Positions 23,985 to 32,751 of a DNA stretch of 64,000 nucleotides are shown one piece after another. Position numbers and translations under genes: made by a program. Under the pieces are notes generated by a model. That model had not been told where the DNA came from. It did not search any database and worked only from the letters and a program-made list of their open reading frames with translations. Every line of letters starts with the position of its first letter. Position 1 is the stretch's first letter. This stretch comes from an uncultured Lachnospiraceae bacterium (GTDB taxonomy: Bacteria; Bacillota; Clostridia; Lachnospirales; Lachnospiraceae). Location of the stretch: contig CAJTKU010000006.1 of NCBI GenBank assembly GCA_910577015.1, positions 103,236 to 167,235 on the forward strand, read 5' to 3'.

Positions 23985-24737
23985 ATGGCTGTGACAATTA
24001 AATCTGCCAGGGAAATTGAATTGATGCGGGAGTCCTGCAGGCTGCTTGCCAAGGTGCATAAGGCGCTGGAGGAAGCCATAAGGCCGGGTATGTCAACCAT
24101 GGAAATCGACATTATGGGTGATAAGCTGATAAGGGAGTTGGGATGCATTCCCAACTTCAGGGATTATCACGGATACCCGGCTTCCATCTGCACTTCGGTC
24201 AATGACGAGGTAGTGCATGGCATTCCTGATAAGCACAGGATTTTGCAGGAAGGGGATATTATCAGCCTCGATGCAGGCCTTATTTATAAAGGCTATCACT
24301 CCGACGCGGCCAGGACCCATGCGGTGGGAGAGGTCAGTGCAGAAGCTAAGAAGCTGATGGATGTGACAAAGCAGAGTTTTTTTGAAGGTATAAAGATGGC
24401 AAAAGCAGGGAATCATCTGCATGACATTTCCAATGCCATTGACGCCTATGTATCGCAGTTTGGATACGGCATTGTCAGGGATTTGGTCGGACACGGCATC
24501 GGCACCGAACTGCACGAAGACCCGCAGATTCCCAACTTTGCTCAGAAACGAAGGGGAATCAAGCTCCAGCCCGGCATGACGCTGGCAGTTGAGCCGATGA
24601 TAAACATGGGCAGGGCGGATGTGGAATGGCTGGATGACGACTGGACGGTTGTGACAGAGGATGGCTCTTTGTCAGCGCATTATGAGAATACCATCCTGAT
24701 TACGGAGGGTGAGCCGGAGATACTTACGCTTTACTGA
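23985..24737 (+). CDS. map: Methionine aminopeptidase, type I
   Basis: 250 residues. It removes N-terminal Met from nascent proteins using two divalent metals. Metal ligands are visible in LDAGLIYKGYHSDAARTHAVG (two Asp), the His in DLVGHGIG, and Glu in AVEPMINMG and NTILITEGE. No N-terminal SH3 or zinc extension. 16 nt after adk. Confidence 0.97.
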   Translation: MAVTIKSAREIELMRESCRLLAKVHKALEEAIRPGMSTMEIDIMGDKLIRELGCIPNFRDYHGYPASICTSVNDEVVHGIPDKHRILQEGDIISLDAGLIYKGYHSDAARTHAVGEVSAEAKKLMDVTKQSFFEGIKMAKAGNHLHDISNAIDAYVSQFGYGIVRDLVGHGIGTELHEDPQIPNFAQKRRGIKLQPGMTLAVEPMINMGRADVEWLDDDWTVVTEDGSLSAHYENTILITEGEPEILTLY

Positions 24738-24754
24738 CGGGAGGAAAGTTATCT

Positions 24755-25030
24755 ATGATAGGTATGCTGGCATTTTCCAAAGCTGGGCATGACAGACAGA
24801 CGGTTTATATGATAATAAAAGAGGATGCGGAATATGTATATCTTAGCGACGGCAGGCTAAAGACCGTGGAGCGTCCCAAAAAAAAGAACAAAAAGCATAT
24901 ACAGCCCATAAAGCAGGGGATGGATGAAGCCATCACAGAAAAACTGAAACAGCAAATTCCCGTGCGCAATGAAGAAGTAAAGAAAGTAATTAAGGATTTT
25001 ATCAGGAAGAAGGAGGCATCAGATGTCTAA
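24755..25030 (+). CDS. KOW-like (L14e-type) RNA-binding protein
   Basis: 91 residues. The N-terminal half (IGMLAFSKAGHDRQTVYMIIKEDAEYVYLSDGRLKTVERPKKKNKKH) resembles the KOW/L14e-like small proteins that Firmicutes encode between map and infA. The C-terminal half is a charged helix. It overlaps infA by 8 nt (coupled translation). A role in translation is inferred from neighbours only. Confidence 0.8.
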   Translation: MIGMLAFSKAGHDRQTVYMIIKEDAEYVYLSDGRLKTVERPKKKNKKHIQPIKQGMDEAITEKLKQQIPVRNEEVKKVIKDFIRKKEASDV

Positions 25031-25241
25031 AGCAGATGTAATTGAAATTGAAGGAACGGTAATTGAAAAACTGCCCAATACCATGTTTCAGGTGGAACTG
25101 GAAAACGGCCACAAAGTTCTGGCGCATATCAGCGGTAAGCTGAGGCAGAATTTTATCCGTATCCTGCCGGGTGATAAAGTTACTTTGGAACTTTCCCCGT
25201 ATGACCTGACAAAGGGCCGTATTATATGGCGTGACAAATAA
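25023..25241 (+). CDS. infA: Translation initiation factor IF-1
   Basis: 72 residues, a single OB-fold that blocks the A site during initiation. SKADVIEIEGTVIEKLPNTMFQVELENGH and GKLRQNFIRILPGDKV are canonical. It overlaps the KOW-like gene by 8 nt. Confidence 0.98.
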   Translation: MSKADVIEIEGTVIEKLPNTMFQVELENGHKVLAHISGKLRQNFIRILPGDKVTLELSPYDLTKGRIIWRDK

Positions 25242-25281
25242 TGCGGCCGGTCAAAAAAATCCACAAATAGCAAAAAAACCC

Positions 25282-25310
25282 TTGTAATTGAAGTATCTAC
25301 ATGCTATAAT
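25282..25310 (+). promoter_or_regulatory. Internal promoter before rpmJ
   Basis: TTGTAA (25282-25287), 17 bp, TATAAT (25305-25310), between infA and rpmJ. Confidence 0.75.
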
Positions 25311-25343
25311 GTAAAACGGTCTTTTTTGAAAGGAGGGTTTAAC

Positions 25344-25457
25344 GTGAAGGTTAGATCATCAGTAAAACCGATTTGCGAAAAGTGCAAAATCATTAAAAGA
25401 AAAGGGCGTATCAGAGTAATCTGTGAAAATCCGAAACACAAACAGAGACAAGGATAA
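25344..25457 (+). CDS. rpmJ: 50S ribosomal protein L36
   Basis: 37 residues, GTG start at 25344 after AAAGGAGGG. Zinc-ribbon form with Cys11, Cys14, Cys27 and His32 (PICEKCK...CENPKHKQRQG). The smallest ribosomal protein; it lies between infA and rpsM as in most Firmicutes. Confidence 0.95.
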   Translation: MKVRSSVKPICEKCKIIKRKGRIRVICENPKHKQRQG

Positions 25458-25791
25458 TCACCGGCCTGAGAATCAGGTGTGTGAGTTCTTGTCCCATTAT
25501 TGTATGCGGCTGAAAGTACATTTTTCGTTTGTCCGGCGCCGGTTTAACCCGTGGTGGACAAAAGAGAACTGTAATTTATATATAATGGAAGGGCTTACGG
25601 GAGATTACTTGTTGATACCATGACGAAAAGAATTTAAAGCTTCAAAGTACGGAGCCTGACAAATTCTAAGTTTCGTCTGGAAAGGTCGGATTGAACAGGA
25701 AACGTCCGATTGGGCGGATGCCCCAATCAACTTAGTAACTATTATTTGTGTGCGCAAAGCAGCAACGCAAAGAAAGATGGAGGAAACGTAA
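25458..25791 (+). promoter_or_regulatory. Leader region between rpmJ and rpsM
   Basis: A 334-nt gap. A -10-like TATAAT at 25581-25586 has a TGGACA 20 bp upstream, which is too far to be sure. Pairing is seen in ATTGGG-CGGATG-CCCCAAT (about 25709-25727). GATGGAGG lies just before rpsM. It may be a ribosomal protein leader of the alpha-type operon. No credible gene lies here; a 66-codon open frame from 25423 overlaps rpmJ and has no family resemblance. Confidence 0.45.
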
Positions 25792-26163
25792 ATGGCTCGT
25801 ATCGCAGGTGTTGATTTACCTAGGGAAAAGCGTGTCGAAATTGGCCTGACGTATATTTATGGTATCGGCAGGACAACTTCAAACAAGATTTTGACAGAAG
25901 CAGGTGTAAGTCCTGATACCCGTGTAAGGGAACTGACAGATGAGGAAGTTAAGAAAATCAGTGAAGCAATCGAGAAACTGGATGTCATGGTGGAAGGTGA
26001 TTTGAGAAGAGAAATCGCCTTAAACATTAAGAGATTACAGGAAATCGGATGCTATCGTGGCGTTCGCCACCGTAAGGGACTTCCGGTTCGCGGACAGAAG
26101 ACGAAGACCAACGCAAGAACCAGAAAAGGTCCTAAGAGGACTGTTGCGAACAAGAAAAAATAG
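25792..26163 (+). CDS. rpsM: 30S ribosomal protein S13
   Basis: 123 residues. It forms the head-to-body and inter-subunit bridge and touches P-site tRNA. MARIAGVDLPREKRVEIGLTYIYGIG and the basic C-terminal RGQKTKTNARTRKGPKRT tail are diagnostic. Confidence 0.97.
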   Translation: MARIAGVDLPREKRVEIGLTYIYGIGRTTSNKILTEAGVSPDTRVRELTDEEVKKISEAIEKLDVMVEGDLRREIALNIKRLQEIGCYRGVRHRKGLPVRGQKTKTNARTRKGPKRTVANKKK

Positions 26164-26200
26164 GAACTGCAAACAATTTTGAGAAAGTAGGTTAGTTTAA

Positions 26201-26602
26201 ATGGCTAAGAAAGTAACAGCTAATAGAAAAGTCGCTAAAAAGCGCGTAAAGAAAAACGTTGAACGTGGACAGGCACATATTCAGTCTTCTTTTAACAATA
26301 CCATTGTTACATTGACAGATACTGAAGGAAATGCCCTTAGCTGGGCAAGCGCCGGTGGTCTTGGATTTAGAGGTTCAAGGAAATCTACTCCGTATGCAGC
26401 ACAGATGGCAGCAGAAACTGCTACAAAAGCCGCTTTAATCCATGGATTAAAGACAGTGGACGTATTTGTGAAGGGTCCCGGTTCAGGCCGTGAAGCAGCA
26501 ATTCGTGCGCTTCAGGCATGCGGCCTTGAAGTGACAAGTATCCGTGACGTAACCCCGGTTCCCCACAACGGCTGCCGTCCTCCTAAGAGACGCCGCGTGT
26601 AG
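26201..26602 (+). CDS. rpsK: 30S ribosomal protein S11
   Basis: 133 residues at the 30S platform and E site. IQSSFNNTIVTLTDTEGNALSWASAGG and the C-terminal DVTPVPHNGCRPPKRRRV are conserved. Its stop codon is the first bases of a large hairpin. Confidence 0.97.
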   Translation: MAKKVTANRKVAKKRVKKNVERGQAHIQSSFNNTIVTLTDTEGNALSWASAGGLGFRGSRKSTPYAAQMAAETATKAALIHGLKTVDVFVKGPGSGREAAIRALQACGLEVTSIRDVTPVPHNGCRPPKRRRV

Positions 26603-26697
26603 CGTGAAAAGTACTTCTAATAGCTCATGCCAGAGGGCATTTCGCTAAGAAGTACTAAGTTTCACGCGGGAGAATGCCCAAAAACCGTGCATTCTCC
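26602..26697 (+). promoter_or_regulatory. Two-hairpin leader between rpsK and rpsD
   Basis: Hairpin 1 spans 26602-26667: outer arms GCGTGAAA / TTTCACGC, middle arms GTACTTCT / AGAAGTAC, inner ATGCC / GGCAT. Hairpin 2 is GGAGAATGC (26669-26677) / GCATTCTCC (26689-26697). A 191-nt leader before rpsD is consistent with S4 binding its own mRNA, which is known in Firmicutes, but the exact match to that motif is inference. Confidence 0.6.
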
Positions 26698-26793
26698 GTC
26701 GGAACTTTATAACAAGTTGGAAGAAAGCCTGCGTAGTGTGAGGCTGTAAACAATAGTCTGGGGCATGGGCCCTGTAGAAAGGAATTTATTGAC

Positions 26794-27387
26794 ATGGCAG
26801 TAAATAGAGTACCCGTACTGAAAAGATGTAGAAATTTAGGATTGGAGCCTGCATATCTGGGATATGACAAAAAGTCCAACAGGACTTCCGCAAGGGCAGG
26901 CAAGAAAATGAGTGAATATGGTCTTCAGATGAGGGAGAAACAGAAAGCTAAATTTATTTATGGCGTTTTGGAGAAACCCTTCAGAAATTACTATGAGAAA
27001 GCTGACCGTATGAAAGGCATGACAGGTGAAAACCTGATGGTTTTACTGGAACGCAGACTGGATAACATTGTTTTCAGAATGGGATTTGCAAGAACCAGAA
27101 GAGAAGCAAGACAGATTGTAGGACATAAACATGTGCTTGTGAACGGCAAGAGAGTAACCATACCTTCCTATTTAATAAAAGCCGGTGATGTAATCGAAAT
27201 CAGGGAGAAATCCAAATCCTTACAGAGATATAAAGATATCGTGGAAGTAACCGCAGGAAGACTGTTTCCTGAATGGATGGACGTAGATATCGAAGGTCTT
27301 AAAGGAACTGTAAAAGCGCTTCCTACCAGAGAACAGATTGATGTTCCCGTAAATGAGATGCTTATTGTCGAATTATATTCCAAATAA
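26794..27387 (+). CDS. rpsD: 30S ribosomal protein S4
   Basis: 197 residues. It nucleates 30S assembly and has RNA chaperone activity. The S4-type RNA-binding domain is at about 88-150 (LERRLDNIVFRMGFARTRREARQIVGHKHVLVNGKRV). The N-terminus lacks the CxxC zinc site of some homologues. Confidence 0.97.
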   Translation: MAVNRVPVLKRCRNLGLEPAYLGYDKKSNRTSARAGKKMSEYGLQMREKQKAKFIYGVLEKPFRNYYEKADRMKGMTGENLMVLLERRLDNIVFRMGFARTRREARQIVGHKHVLVNGKRVTIPSYLIKAGDVIEIREKSKSLQRYKDIVEVTAGRLFPEWMDVDIEGLKGTVKALPTREQIDVPVNEMLIVELYSK

Positions 27388-27425
27388 GCCGTAATATAAA
27401 TTGTTCGTAAAGGAGGGTATTTGCA

Positions 27426-28385
27426 GTGTTTGATTTTGAAAGACCCAATATTGAGGTTGCTGAGATTTCTGAAGACAAAAAGTACGGCAGATTTGTGGTA
27501 GAGCCTTTGGAAAGAGGATACGGCATCACACTTGGTAATTCTCTTAGAAGAATCATGCTTTCTTCTTTACCCGGTGCGGCGGTAAGCCAGGTTAAAATCG
27601 AAGGTGTGCTGCATGAGTTCAGTTCCATACCCGGCGTAAAGGAAGATGTAACCGAGATTATCATGAATATCAAGAGTCTCGCCATCAGAAATACCAGTGA
27701 AACGAATGAACCGAAGATTGCTTATATCGAGTATGACGGGGAAGGCGTGGTGAGGGCTGCGGATATTCAGGCTGACCAGGATATTGAAATTTTGAATCCG
27801 GATTTGGTGATTGCCACTTTAAGCGGCGGCAAGGACACAAAGTTATACATGGAACTCACCATTACAAAGGGCAGAGGCTACATCAGCGCTGATAAAAACA
27901 AGAATGAAGATTTGCCTATCGGTGTGATTGCGGTTGATTCCATTTACACACCGGTGGAGAGAGTGAATGTTACGGTAGAAAATACACGTGTAGGTCAGAT
28001 TACAGATTTTGACAAGCTTACGCTGGATGTGTATACCAATGGAACCCTGGTTCCGGACGAAGCGGTAAGCCTGGCTGCAAAAGTACTCAGCGAACACTTA
28101 AGCCTTTTCATTGACTTGTCGGAAAATGCCAAGACTGCGGAAGTTATGGTAGAGAAAGAAGACGATGAAAAAGAAAAGGTGCTGGAAATGAGTATTGATG
28201 AACTGGAATTGTCGGTTCGTTCTTATAACTGCTTAAAGAGGGCAGGTATCAATACCGTTGAAGAGCTTACCAACAAGACCTCTGAAGATATGATGAAGGT
28301 TCGTAACCTGGGCCGCAAGTCATTGGAAGAGGTACTTGCCAAGTTAAAAGAACTGGGACTGCGCTTAAATCCCAGTGACGAATAA
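27426..28385 (+). CDS. rpoA: RNA polymerase alpha subunit
   Basis: 319 residues. N-terminal dimerisation domain (about 1-230) with VEPLERGYGITLGNSLRRIMLSS; a flexible acidic linker (EKEDDEKEKV); C-terminal domain (about 250-319) with two helix-hairpin-helix motifs that bind UP elements and activators (LSVRSYNCLKRAGINTVEEL). GGAGGG site before the GTG start at 27426. Confidence 0.98.
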   Translation: MFDFERPNIEVAEISEDKKYGRFVVEPLERGYGITLGNSLRRIMLSSLPGAAVSQVKIEGVLHEFSSIPGVKEDVTEIIMNIKSLAIRNTSETNEPKIAYIEYDGEGVVRAADIQADQDIEILNPDLVIATLSGGKDTKLYMELTITKGRGYISADKNKNEDLPIGVIAVDSIYTPVERVNVTVENTRVGQITDFDKLTLDVYTNGTLVPDEAVSLAAKVLSEHLSLFIDLSENAKTAEVMVEKEDDEKEKVLEMSIDELELSVRSYNCLKRAGINTVEELTNKTSEDMMKVRNLGRKSLEEVLAKLKELGLRLNPSDE

Positions 28386-28517
28386 ATAATAAGCGCTTGG
28401 CTTGCGGTAAATCCAAAGAGTGCGCAGGCCGGTTTGGAAATGGCAACATAAACGGCATTCGGTAAGTAAGACCAAAGGGCGTGGCCGGATGTACCATGAA
28501 AAGAGAGGATTTAAAAA

Positions 28518-29054
28518 ATGGCAAAGTACAGAAAACTCGGCAGAACAAGCAGCCAGAGAAAAGCATTGTTAAGAAATCAGGTAACAGCGCTGTTACACAA
28601 CGGTAAAATCATTACCACGGAAGCAAAAGCAAAAGAAGTCAGAAAGATTGCAGAAGGTCTGATTGCCATGGCAGTCAGGGAGAAAGACAATTTTGAGATG
28701 GTAAAGGTTTCCGCAAAGGTTCCTTTAAGGGATAAAGACGGTAAGAGGGTAAAGGAAGTAGTAGATGGCAAGAAGGTTACAAAGTTTGACATCGTAGAAA
28801 AAGAGATTAAGAAAGACCTGCCCTCCAGACTGCATGCACGCCGTCAGATGCTGAGAGTATTATATCCGGTGAAAGAAGTTCCTACTTCCAATGCCGGCAG
28901 AAAGAAAAATACCAAGCAGGTGGATTTGGTTGCAAAATTGTTTGATGAAATTGCACCGAAATATGTAAGCCGTAACGGTGGTTACACTAGAATCATCAAG
29001 ATTGGCCAGCGTAAAGGCGACGGAGCGCTGGAAGTAGTGCTTGAGTTAGTATAA
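28518..29054 (+). CDS. rplQ: 50S ribosomal protein L17, long form
   Basis: 178 residues; Bacillus and E. coli L17 are about 120-127. The core KYRKLGRTSSQRKALLRNQVTALL and the C-terminal GGYTRIIKIGQRKGDGALEVVLELV are standard. The extra length is a charged insertion in the middle (about 75-135, including the DGKRVKEVVDGKKVTKFD stretch). Last gene of the cluster, preceded by a 132-nt gap in which I see nothing specific. Confidence 0.95.
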   Translation: MAKYRKLGRTSSQRKALLRNQVTALLHNGKIITTEAKAKEVRKIAEGLIAMAVREKDNFEMVKVSAKVPLRDKDGKRVKEVVDGKKVTKFDIVEKEIKKDLPSRLHARRQMLRVLYPVKEVPTSNAGRKKNTKQVDLVAKLFDEIAPKYVSRNGGYTRIIKIGQRKGDGALEVVLELV

Positions 29055-29070
29055 AAACACATAAAAGAAC

Positions 29071-29111
29071 CGCTGCATCAGGAGTGATACCGTTGATGCA
29101 GCGTTTTTTTT
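29071..29111 (+). terminator. Terminator of the ribosomal protein cluster
   Basis: CGCTGCATCA (29071-29080) / TGATGCAGCG (29094-29103), a perfect 10-bp stem followed by eight Ts. Confidence 0.95.
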
Positions 29112-29165
29112 ATGAAAGTGAGTGGGCTGTTTAAGCAGCTTGCGGGAAATATTGACAAGCAGGGA

Positions 29166-30080
29166 TTAAGGAAGCGCCTTTTGGAAATGCTGGTAATCCT
29201 TGCTGGAGTTCCAGTTGCCGCCCCAGGTAAAGCCATGTTCCGTAAACAGGCGGTAACACAAATCGGTATCGTCAATTTTGTATGGAAAGCTTAGCGTGCG
29301 GTCAGCATAATCCTCACTTCCCTCTGGTGAGATAACCGGGGAGCCATCTTTGATGAAACGGACGTAAGGGTTGTAAAAAGGATTGATATCGATAGCCAGG
29401 CCGAGAGCATGCCTGGAAAGTCTGTCCGTGCCGTCCACTGTCCTGTAGTTGAAGCAGGAGGTATTGTTGTCAGTCATGGAGGCAGTATCGTCCCCGTCAT
29501 AGTTTTCAATCAGGGTTATCTTTTCTATCTGGTATTCCGCCACATACAGTTCATAAAATATTTCCACCAAGTCCTGGGATATGGCTTTGTTGCAGATTAG
29601 TTCGCCCTCGGCGCTTTCCCCGTCAAAATTATAGTGCAGGACATGGACATAAGACAAATCTTCGTAGGAAATATCCTCTGTTCCTTCGGCAGGATAAGAA
29701 ATTCCTGTGATATAAGCAATCAGCTCATCGGATAGAGGCTCATAGTAAAAATCCTGCTTATAAGTAACGCGCTCAGGATTTACATCCGCAACGTCAGAAC
29801 CTGAAACCGAAGAAGAATCGTTACCGACAGTTTCGGGAAGCTGCACTTCTTCCCCGGCGGAAGCGTTATCGGAAACCGCAGGGGTATCCTGCCCGGAGCT
29901 GCTTCCGTAGGCCAGTTCAGGATTTTCTTCCGCATACTGGGAAAGTGTCTGCCCTCCTTTGGAAAAATTCTTTGAAATAAAAGAAAAAAATACAATAACG
30001 AGGGCCAGAATCACTGCCGCTTTTATGAGTTTATTCTGTGTTTCCGGGGAAAGATTAAAATTATTTTTTATATGCCGCAT
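29166..30080 (-). CDS. D-alanyl-D-alanine carboxypeptidase, VanY/M15 family, membrane-anchored
   Basis: 304 residues. One N-terminal membrane helix (about 20-38) and a Ser/Asp/Glu-rich stalk to about residue 105 precede the catalytic domain. Zinc-site motifs of M15 peptidases are present: SRHALGLAIDINPFYNPY (His and Asp) and GFTWGGNWNSSKDYQHFQ (His). It trims the terminal D-Ala from cell-wall peptides outside the cell. It overlaps the Nudix gene start by 13 nt, so the two form a minus-strand pair. It inserts between rplQ and the ecf genes, which are adjacent in many relatives. Confidence 0.88.
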   Translation of the reverse strand: MRHIKNNFNLSPETQNKLIKAAVILALVIVFFSFISKNFSKGGQTLSQYAEENPELAYGSSSGQDTPAVSDNASAGEEVQLPETVGNDSSSVSGSDVADVNPERVTYKQDFYYEPLSDELIAYITGISYPAEGTEDISYEDLSYVHVLHYNFDGESAEGELICNKAISQDLVEIFYELYVAEYQIEKITLIENYDGDDTASMTDNNTSCFNYRTVDGTDRLSRHALGLAIDINPFYNPYVRFIKDGSPVISPEGSEDYADRTLSFPYKIDDTDLCYRLFTEHGFTWGGNWNSSKDYQHFQKALP

Positions 30081-30577
30081 AAATAGCTTCCTTTCTCCAC
30101 AAAATCCTTAAGTCTTTCCCTAACGGTATTCACATACTGGTCTGAATAAAAAATCTCCTTAAATTCCTGTTCGTGAACCCACTTGAAGGCAATGGTTTCT
30201 CCCTTTTGAAGCCGTACCTTCTCCTTTGGAATATCCGTCACACACAGATATCCCCAATATATGGTGGTCTCTGAAACGATATGGTAAAGACTTTGCAGGC
30301 CGTCTTTCGCGACAATGCCGGTCTCCTCCAAGAGCTCCCTCTTAGCGCCCTCCAAAGGCGATTCTCCCTTTAATACGGAACCGCTTGCCCCGTTTTCCCA
30401 GAGCCCCGGATAATTCGGTTTGCCATAATCCCTCTGCATCAGCAGTATGGACTTGTCCCTATGCACGACAAAAACCTCCGCCACCGCGTGCCGCAACCCA
30501 TCCGGAATCCTTTCCCCCCGAACCAAATCCCTCCCTGCCAACGTACCATCCCCATAATAAGCATCCCACAATTCCAT
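30068..30577 (-). CDS. Nudix hydrolase
   Basis: 169 residues. The Nudix box is complete at about residues 66-88: GSVLKGESPLEGAKRELLEETGI, matching GX5EX7REUXEEXGU. The N-terminal layout (LWDAYYGDGTLAG; HAVAEVFVVHRDKSILLMQR) is like the isopentenyl-diphosphate-isomerase-like Nudix proteins, but the substrate cannot be told. It is transcribed with the downstream carboxypeptidase. Confidence 0.88.
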   Translation of the reverse strand: MELWDAYYGDGTLAGRDLVRGERIPDGLRHAVAEVFVVHRDKSILLMQRDYGKPNYPGLWENGASGSVLKGESPLEGAKRELLEETGIVAKDGLQSLYHIVSETTIYWGYLCVTDIPKEKVRLQKGETIAFKWVHEQEFKEIFYSDQYVNTVRERLKDFVEKGSYLCGI

Positions 30578-30689
30578 GCTGACATTCTCCTTTTATTAAA
30601 AAGCATTATCAATCATCCGTACTCAAAAAGAGTATAGCATACGCACCTAAGGAAAACCACCCCCTTTACTCACACTTGTTCGGTAAGCA

Positions 30690-30952
30690 GCATTTTATAC
30701 GGGCGGCAGTGGGCAGGCGCATTTGATTCCATAAAGGACCGTGTAAAAACACTAAAATGATGTTACTTCGATGAGAAATGCCGTATTTCAGGCATTTCTC
30801 AGGCGTGAAATTTAGAAGTTCTCCGCGAAACAGCCTTTGCTGTGAGCGAAAACTGCCAAAGGCAGTTAGAACTTCTTTTCACGCTGTTACCCGAGTGAGA
30901 ACGCGTCCTGTTGGAACAAATGCGCCTGCCCACTGCCGCCCGTATAAAATGC
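30690..30952. repeat. Long inverted repeat enclosing hairpins (element 1)
   Basis: Arms 30690-30725 and 30917-30952 are exact reverse complements over 36 bp, beginning GCATTTT and ending AAAATGC. The 190-bp interior holds further hairpins: GAGAAATGCC / GGCATTTCTC near 30772-30800, GCGTGAAA...AGAAGTTCT paired with AGAACTTCT...TTTCACGC, and CTGCC-AAA-GGCAG. The sequence CGTCCTGTTGGAACAAATGC at about 30905-30923 is shared with element 2. This fills most of the 459-bp gap between the Nudix gene and ecfA1. No gene is credible inside. Confidence 0.85.
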
Positions 30953-30974
30953 GTCCTCCGATTCCCATTTATAG

Positions 30975-31003
30975 TTGTATTTTCCCCTAAATTCTAGTAC
31001 AAT
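30975..31003 (+). promoter_or_regulatory. Promoter of the ecfA1-ecfA2-ecfT genes
   Basis: TTGTAT (30975-30980), 17 bp, TACAAT (30998-31003), 34 bp before ecfA1. Confidence 0.7.
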
Positions 31004-31036
31004 AAAAGCCATGCAGCACGAAAGGCAGGATATGGC

Positions 31037-31900
31037 ATGGGAATTATCGAAACGGATAAATTAACTTTTGAATATATCAGGCGGGACGAGGACGGCAATG
31101 TGGAAGGCATTACCCGGGCAGTGGACGAGGTGGATTTGGATATCAGCCAGGGAGATTTCATTGCCATTCTGGGACACAATGGTTCCGGAAAGTCCACGCT
31201 GGCCAAGCATATGAATGCCATTCTGACTCCAACGGAAGGCGTTATCTGGGTGGATGGGCGAGATACGAGGGAGGAAGAGGAAGTCTGGGAAATCAGGCAG
31301 ACGGCAGGCATGGTGTTTCAAAATCCTGATAACCAGATTATCGGACAGGTCGTGGAAGAAGATGTGGGTTTCGGACCTGAAAACATGGGAGTGCCAACAA
31401 AAGAGATTTGGGAGCGTGTGAAGGAGAGCTTAAAAGCAGTCGGTATGTATGAATTTAGGAAATACTCCCCCAATAAGCTTTCGGGAGGGCAGAAACAGCG
31501 CGTTTCCATTGCCGGTGTACTGGCGATGCACCCCAAATGCATTGTGCTGGATGAACCGACTGCGATGCTGGACCCCAATGGCCGCAGGGAAGTGATTCGT
31601 GCCGTCAGGGCCCTCAATGATGTGGAAAATGTTACGGTTATTCTGATTACACATTATATGGAAGAAATTATCCATGCGGATAAAGTATTTGTCATGGATG
31701 GCGGCAGGATTGCCATGCAGGGTACGCCGAGGGAAATCTTTTCCGATGTGGAAAGGATAAAGGAACTTAGGCTGGATGTGCCGCAGGTTACCTTGCTTGC
31801 CCATGAACTGCAAAAAAGGGGTATCGATATGCCGGACGGGATTCTCAGCATAGAAGAACTTGTCAATGAGATTATGAAAAGGAGTAAGCCATGTCAATAA
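31037..31900 (+). CDS. ecfA1: ECF transporter ATPase 1
   Basis: 287 residues. ATPase of the energy-coupling factor module that powers vitamin uptake through exchangeable S components. Walker A GHNGSGKST near 44-52, Q-loop VFQNPDNQ, signature LSGGQKQR, Walker B CIVLDEPTAMLDP, switch His in ITHYMEE. It overlaps ecfA2 by 10 nt. No S component lies nearby, so this is a group II (shared) module. Confidence 0.95.
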   Translation: MGIIETDKLTFEYIRRDEDGNVEGITRAVDEVDLDISQGDFIAILGHNGSGKSTLAKHMNAILTPTEGVIWVDGRDTREEEEVWEIRQTAGMVFQNPDNQIIGQVVEEDVGFGPENMGVPTKEIWERVKESLKAVGMYEFRKYSPNKLSGGQKQRVSIAGVLAMHPKCIVLDEPTAMLDPNGRREVIRAVRALNDVENVTVILITHYMEEIIHADKVFVMDGGRIAMQGTPREIFSDVERIKELRLDVPQVTLLAHELQKRGIDMPDGILSIEELVNEIMKRSKPCQ

Positions 31901-32739
31901 TATTGGACCATGTCAGCCATGTATACGGGAATGATACGACGCTTGCGGTGAAAGCGCTGGATGATGTGAGCCTGGTGATTCCCGACGGACAGTTTATAGG
32001 TCTGATTGGGCATACCGGTTCCGGCAAGTCGACCTTTGTGCAGCACTTAAACGGACTGATAAAGGCTACTGACGGGCATATTTATTTTAACGGGCAGGAT
32101 ATTGATGATAAGGATTTTGATAAGCGCAAGTTAAGAAGCAAAGTGGGACTGGTGTTTCAGTATCCGGAGCATCAGCTTTTTGAAGAAGATGTATTTAAAG
32201 ACGTCTGTTTCGGCCCCAAAAACCTTGGCCTGTCCAGACAGGAAACAGAGCTTCGGGCATACGAGGCCTTAAAAAAAGTAGGACTGCCGGATGAATGCTT
32301 TTATCAGTCTCCTTTTGATTTGTCAGGCGGACAGAAGCGAAGGGCAGCCATTGCGGGAGTGCTTGCCATGAAGCCGGAAGTGCTGATACTGGATGAACCG
32401 ACTGCAGGGCTGGACCCAAAGGGCAGGGAAGAAATACTGAGCCAGATAGTGAAACTGAAGGAGGAAAGTCAGATAACCATTATCCTGGTTTCCCACAGCA
32501 TGGAAGATGTGGCGGAATATGTGGAACGCATACTGGTGATGAACCATGGGAAAATAGTATATGACGATGTCCCGGGGGAAGTGTTTAAGCATTACAAAAA
32601 TTTGGAAGAGATGGGGCTTGCAGCGCCGCAGGTAACCTATATTATGCATAAGTTAAAGGCAAAAGGACTGGATGTGGATGAGAATGCCACAACCATTAAA
32701 GAGGCGGCGGATATGATAGCCCGCGCGCTGAGAGGATAA
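31891..32739 (+). CDS. ecfA2: ECF transporter ATPase 2
   Basis: 282 residues. Second ATPase of the heterodimer. Walker A GHTGSGKST, Q-loop VFQYPEHQ, signature LSGGQKRRAAIAG, Walker B VLILDEPTAGLDP, switch His in VSHSMED. It starts inside the end of ecfA1 and is followed after 12 nt by ecfT. Confidence 0.95.
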   Translation: MSIILDHVSHVYGNDTTLAVKALDDVSLVIPDGQFIGLIGHTGSGKSTFVQHLNGLIKATDGHIYFNGQDIDDKDFDKRKLRSKVGLVFQYPEHQLFEEDVFKDVCFGPKNLGLSRQETELRAYEALKKVGLPDECFYQSPFDLSGGQKRRAAIAGVLAMKPEVLILDEPTAGLDPKGREEILSQIVKLKEESQITIILVSHSMEDVAEYVERILVMNHGKIVYDDVPGEVFKHYKNLEEMGLAAPQVTYIMHKLKAKGLDVDENATTIKEAADMIARALRG

Positions 32740-32751
32740 ACGAGGAGTATT

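Noticed and set aside
25423..25623. 66-codon open frame after rpmJ
   Set aside because: It overlaps rpmJ in another frame, has no ribosome binding site and resembles no protein; the stretch fits a ribosomal leader better.
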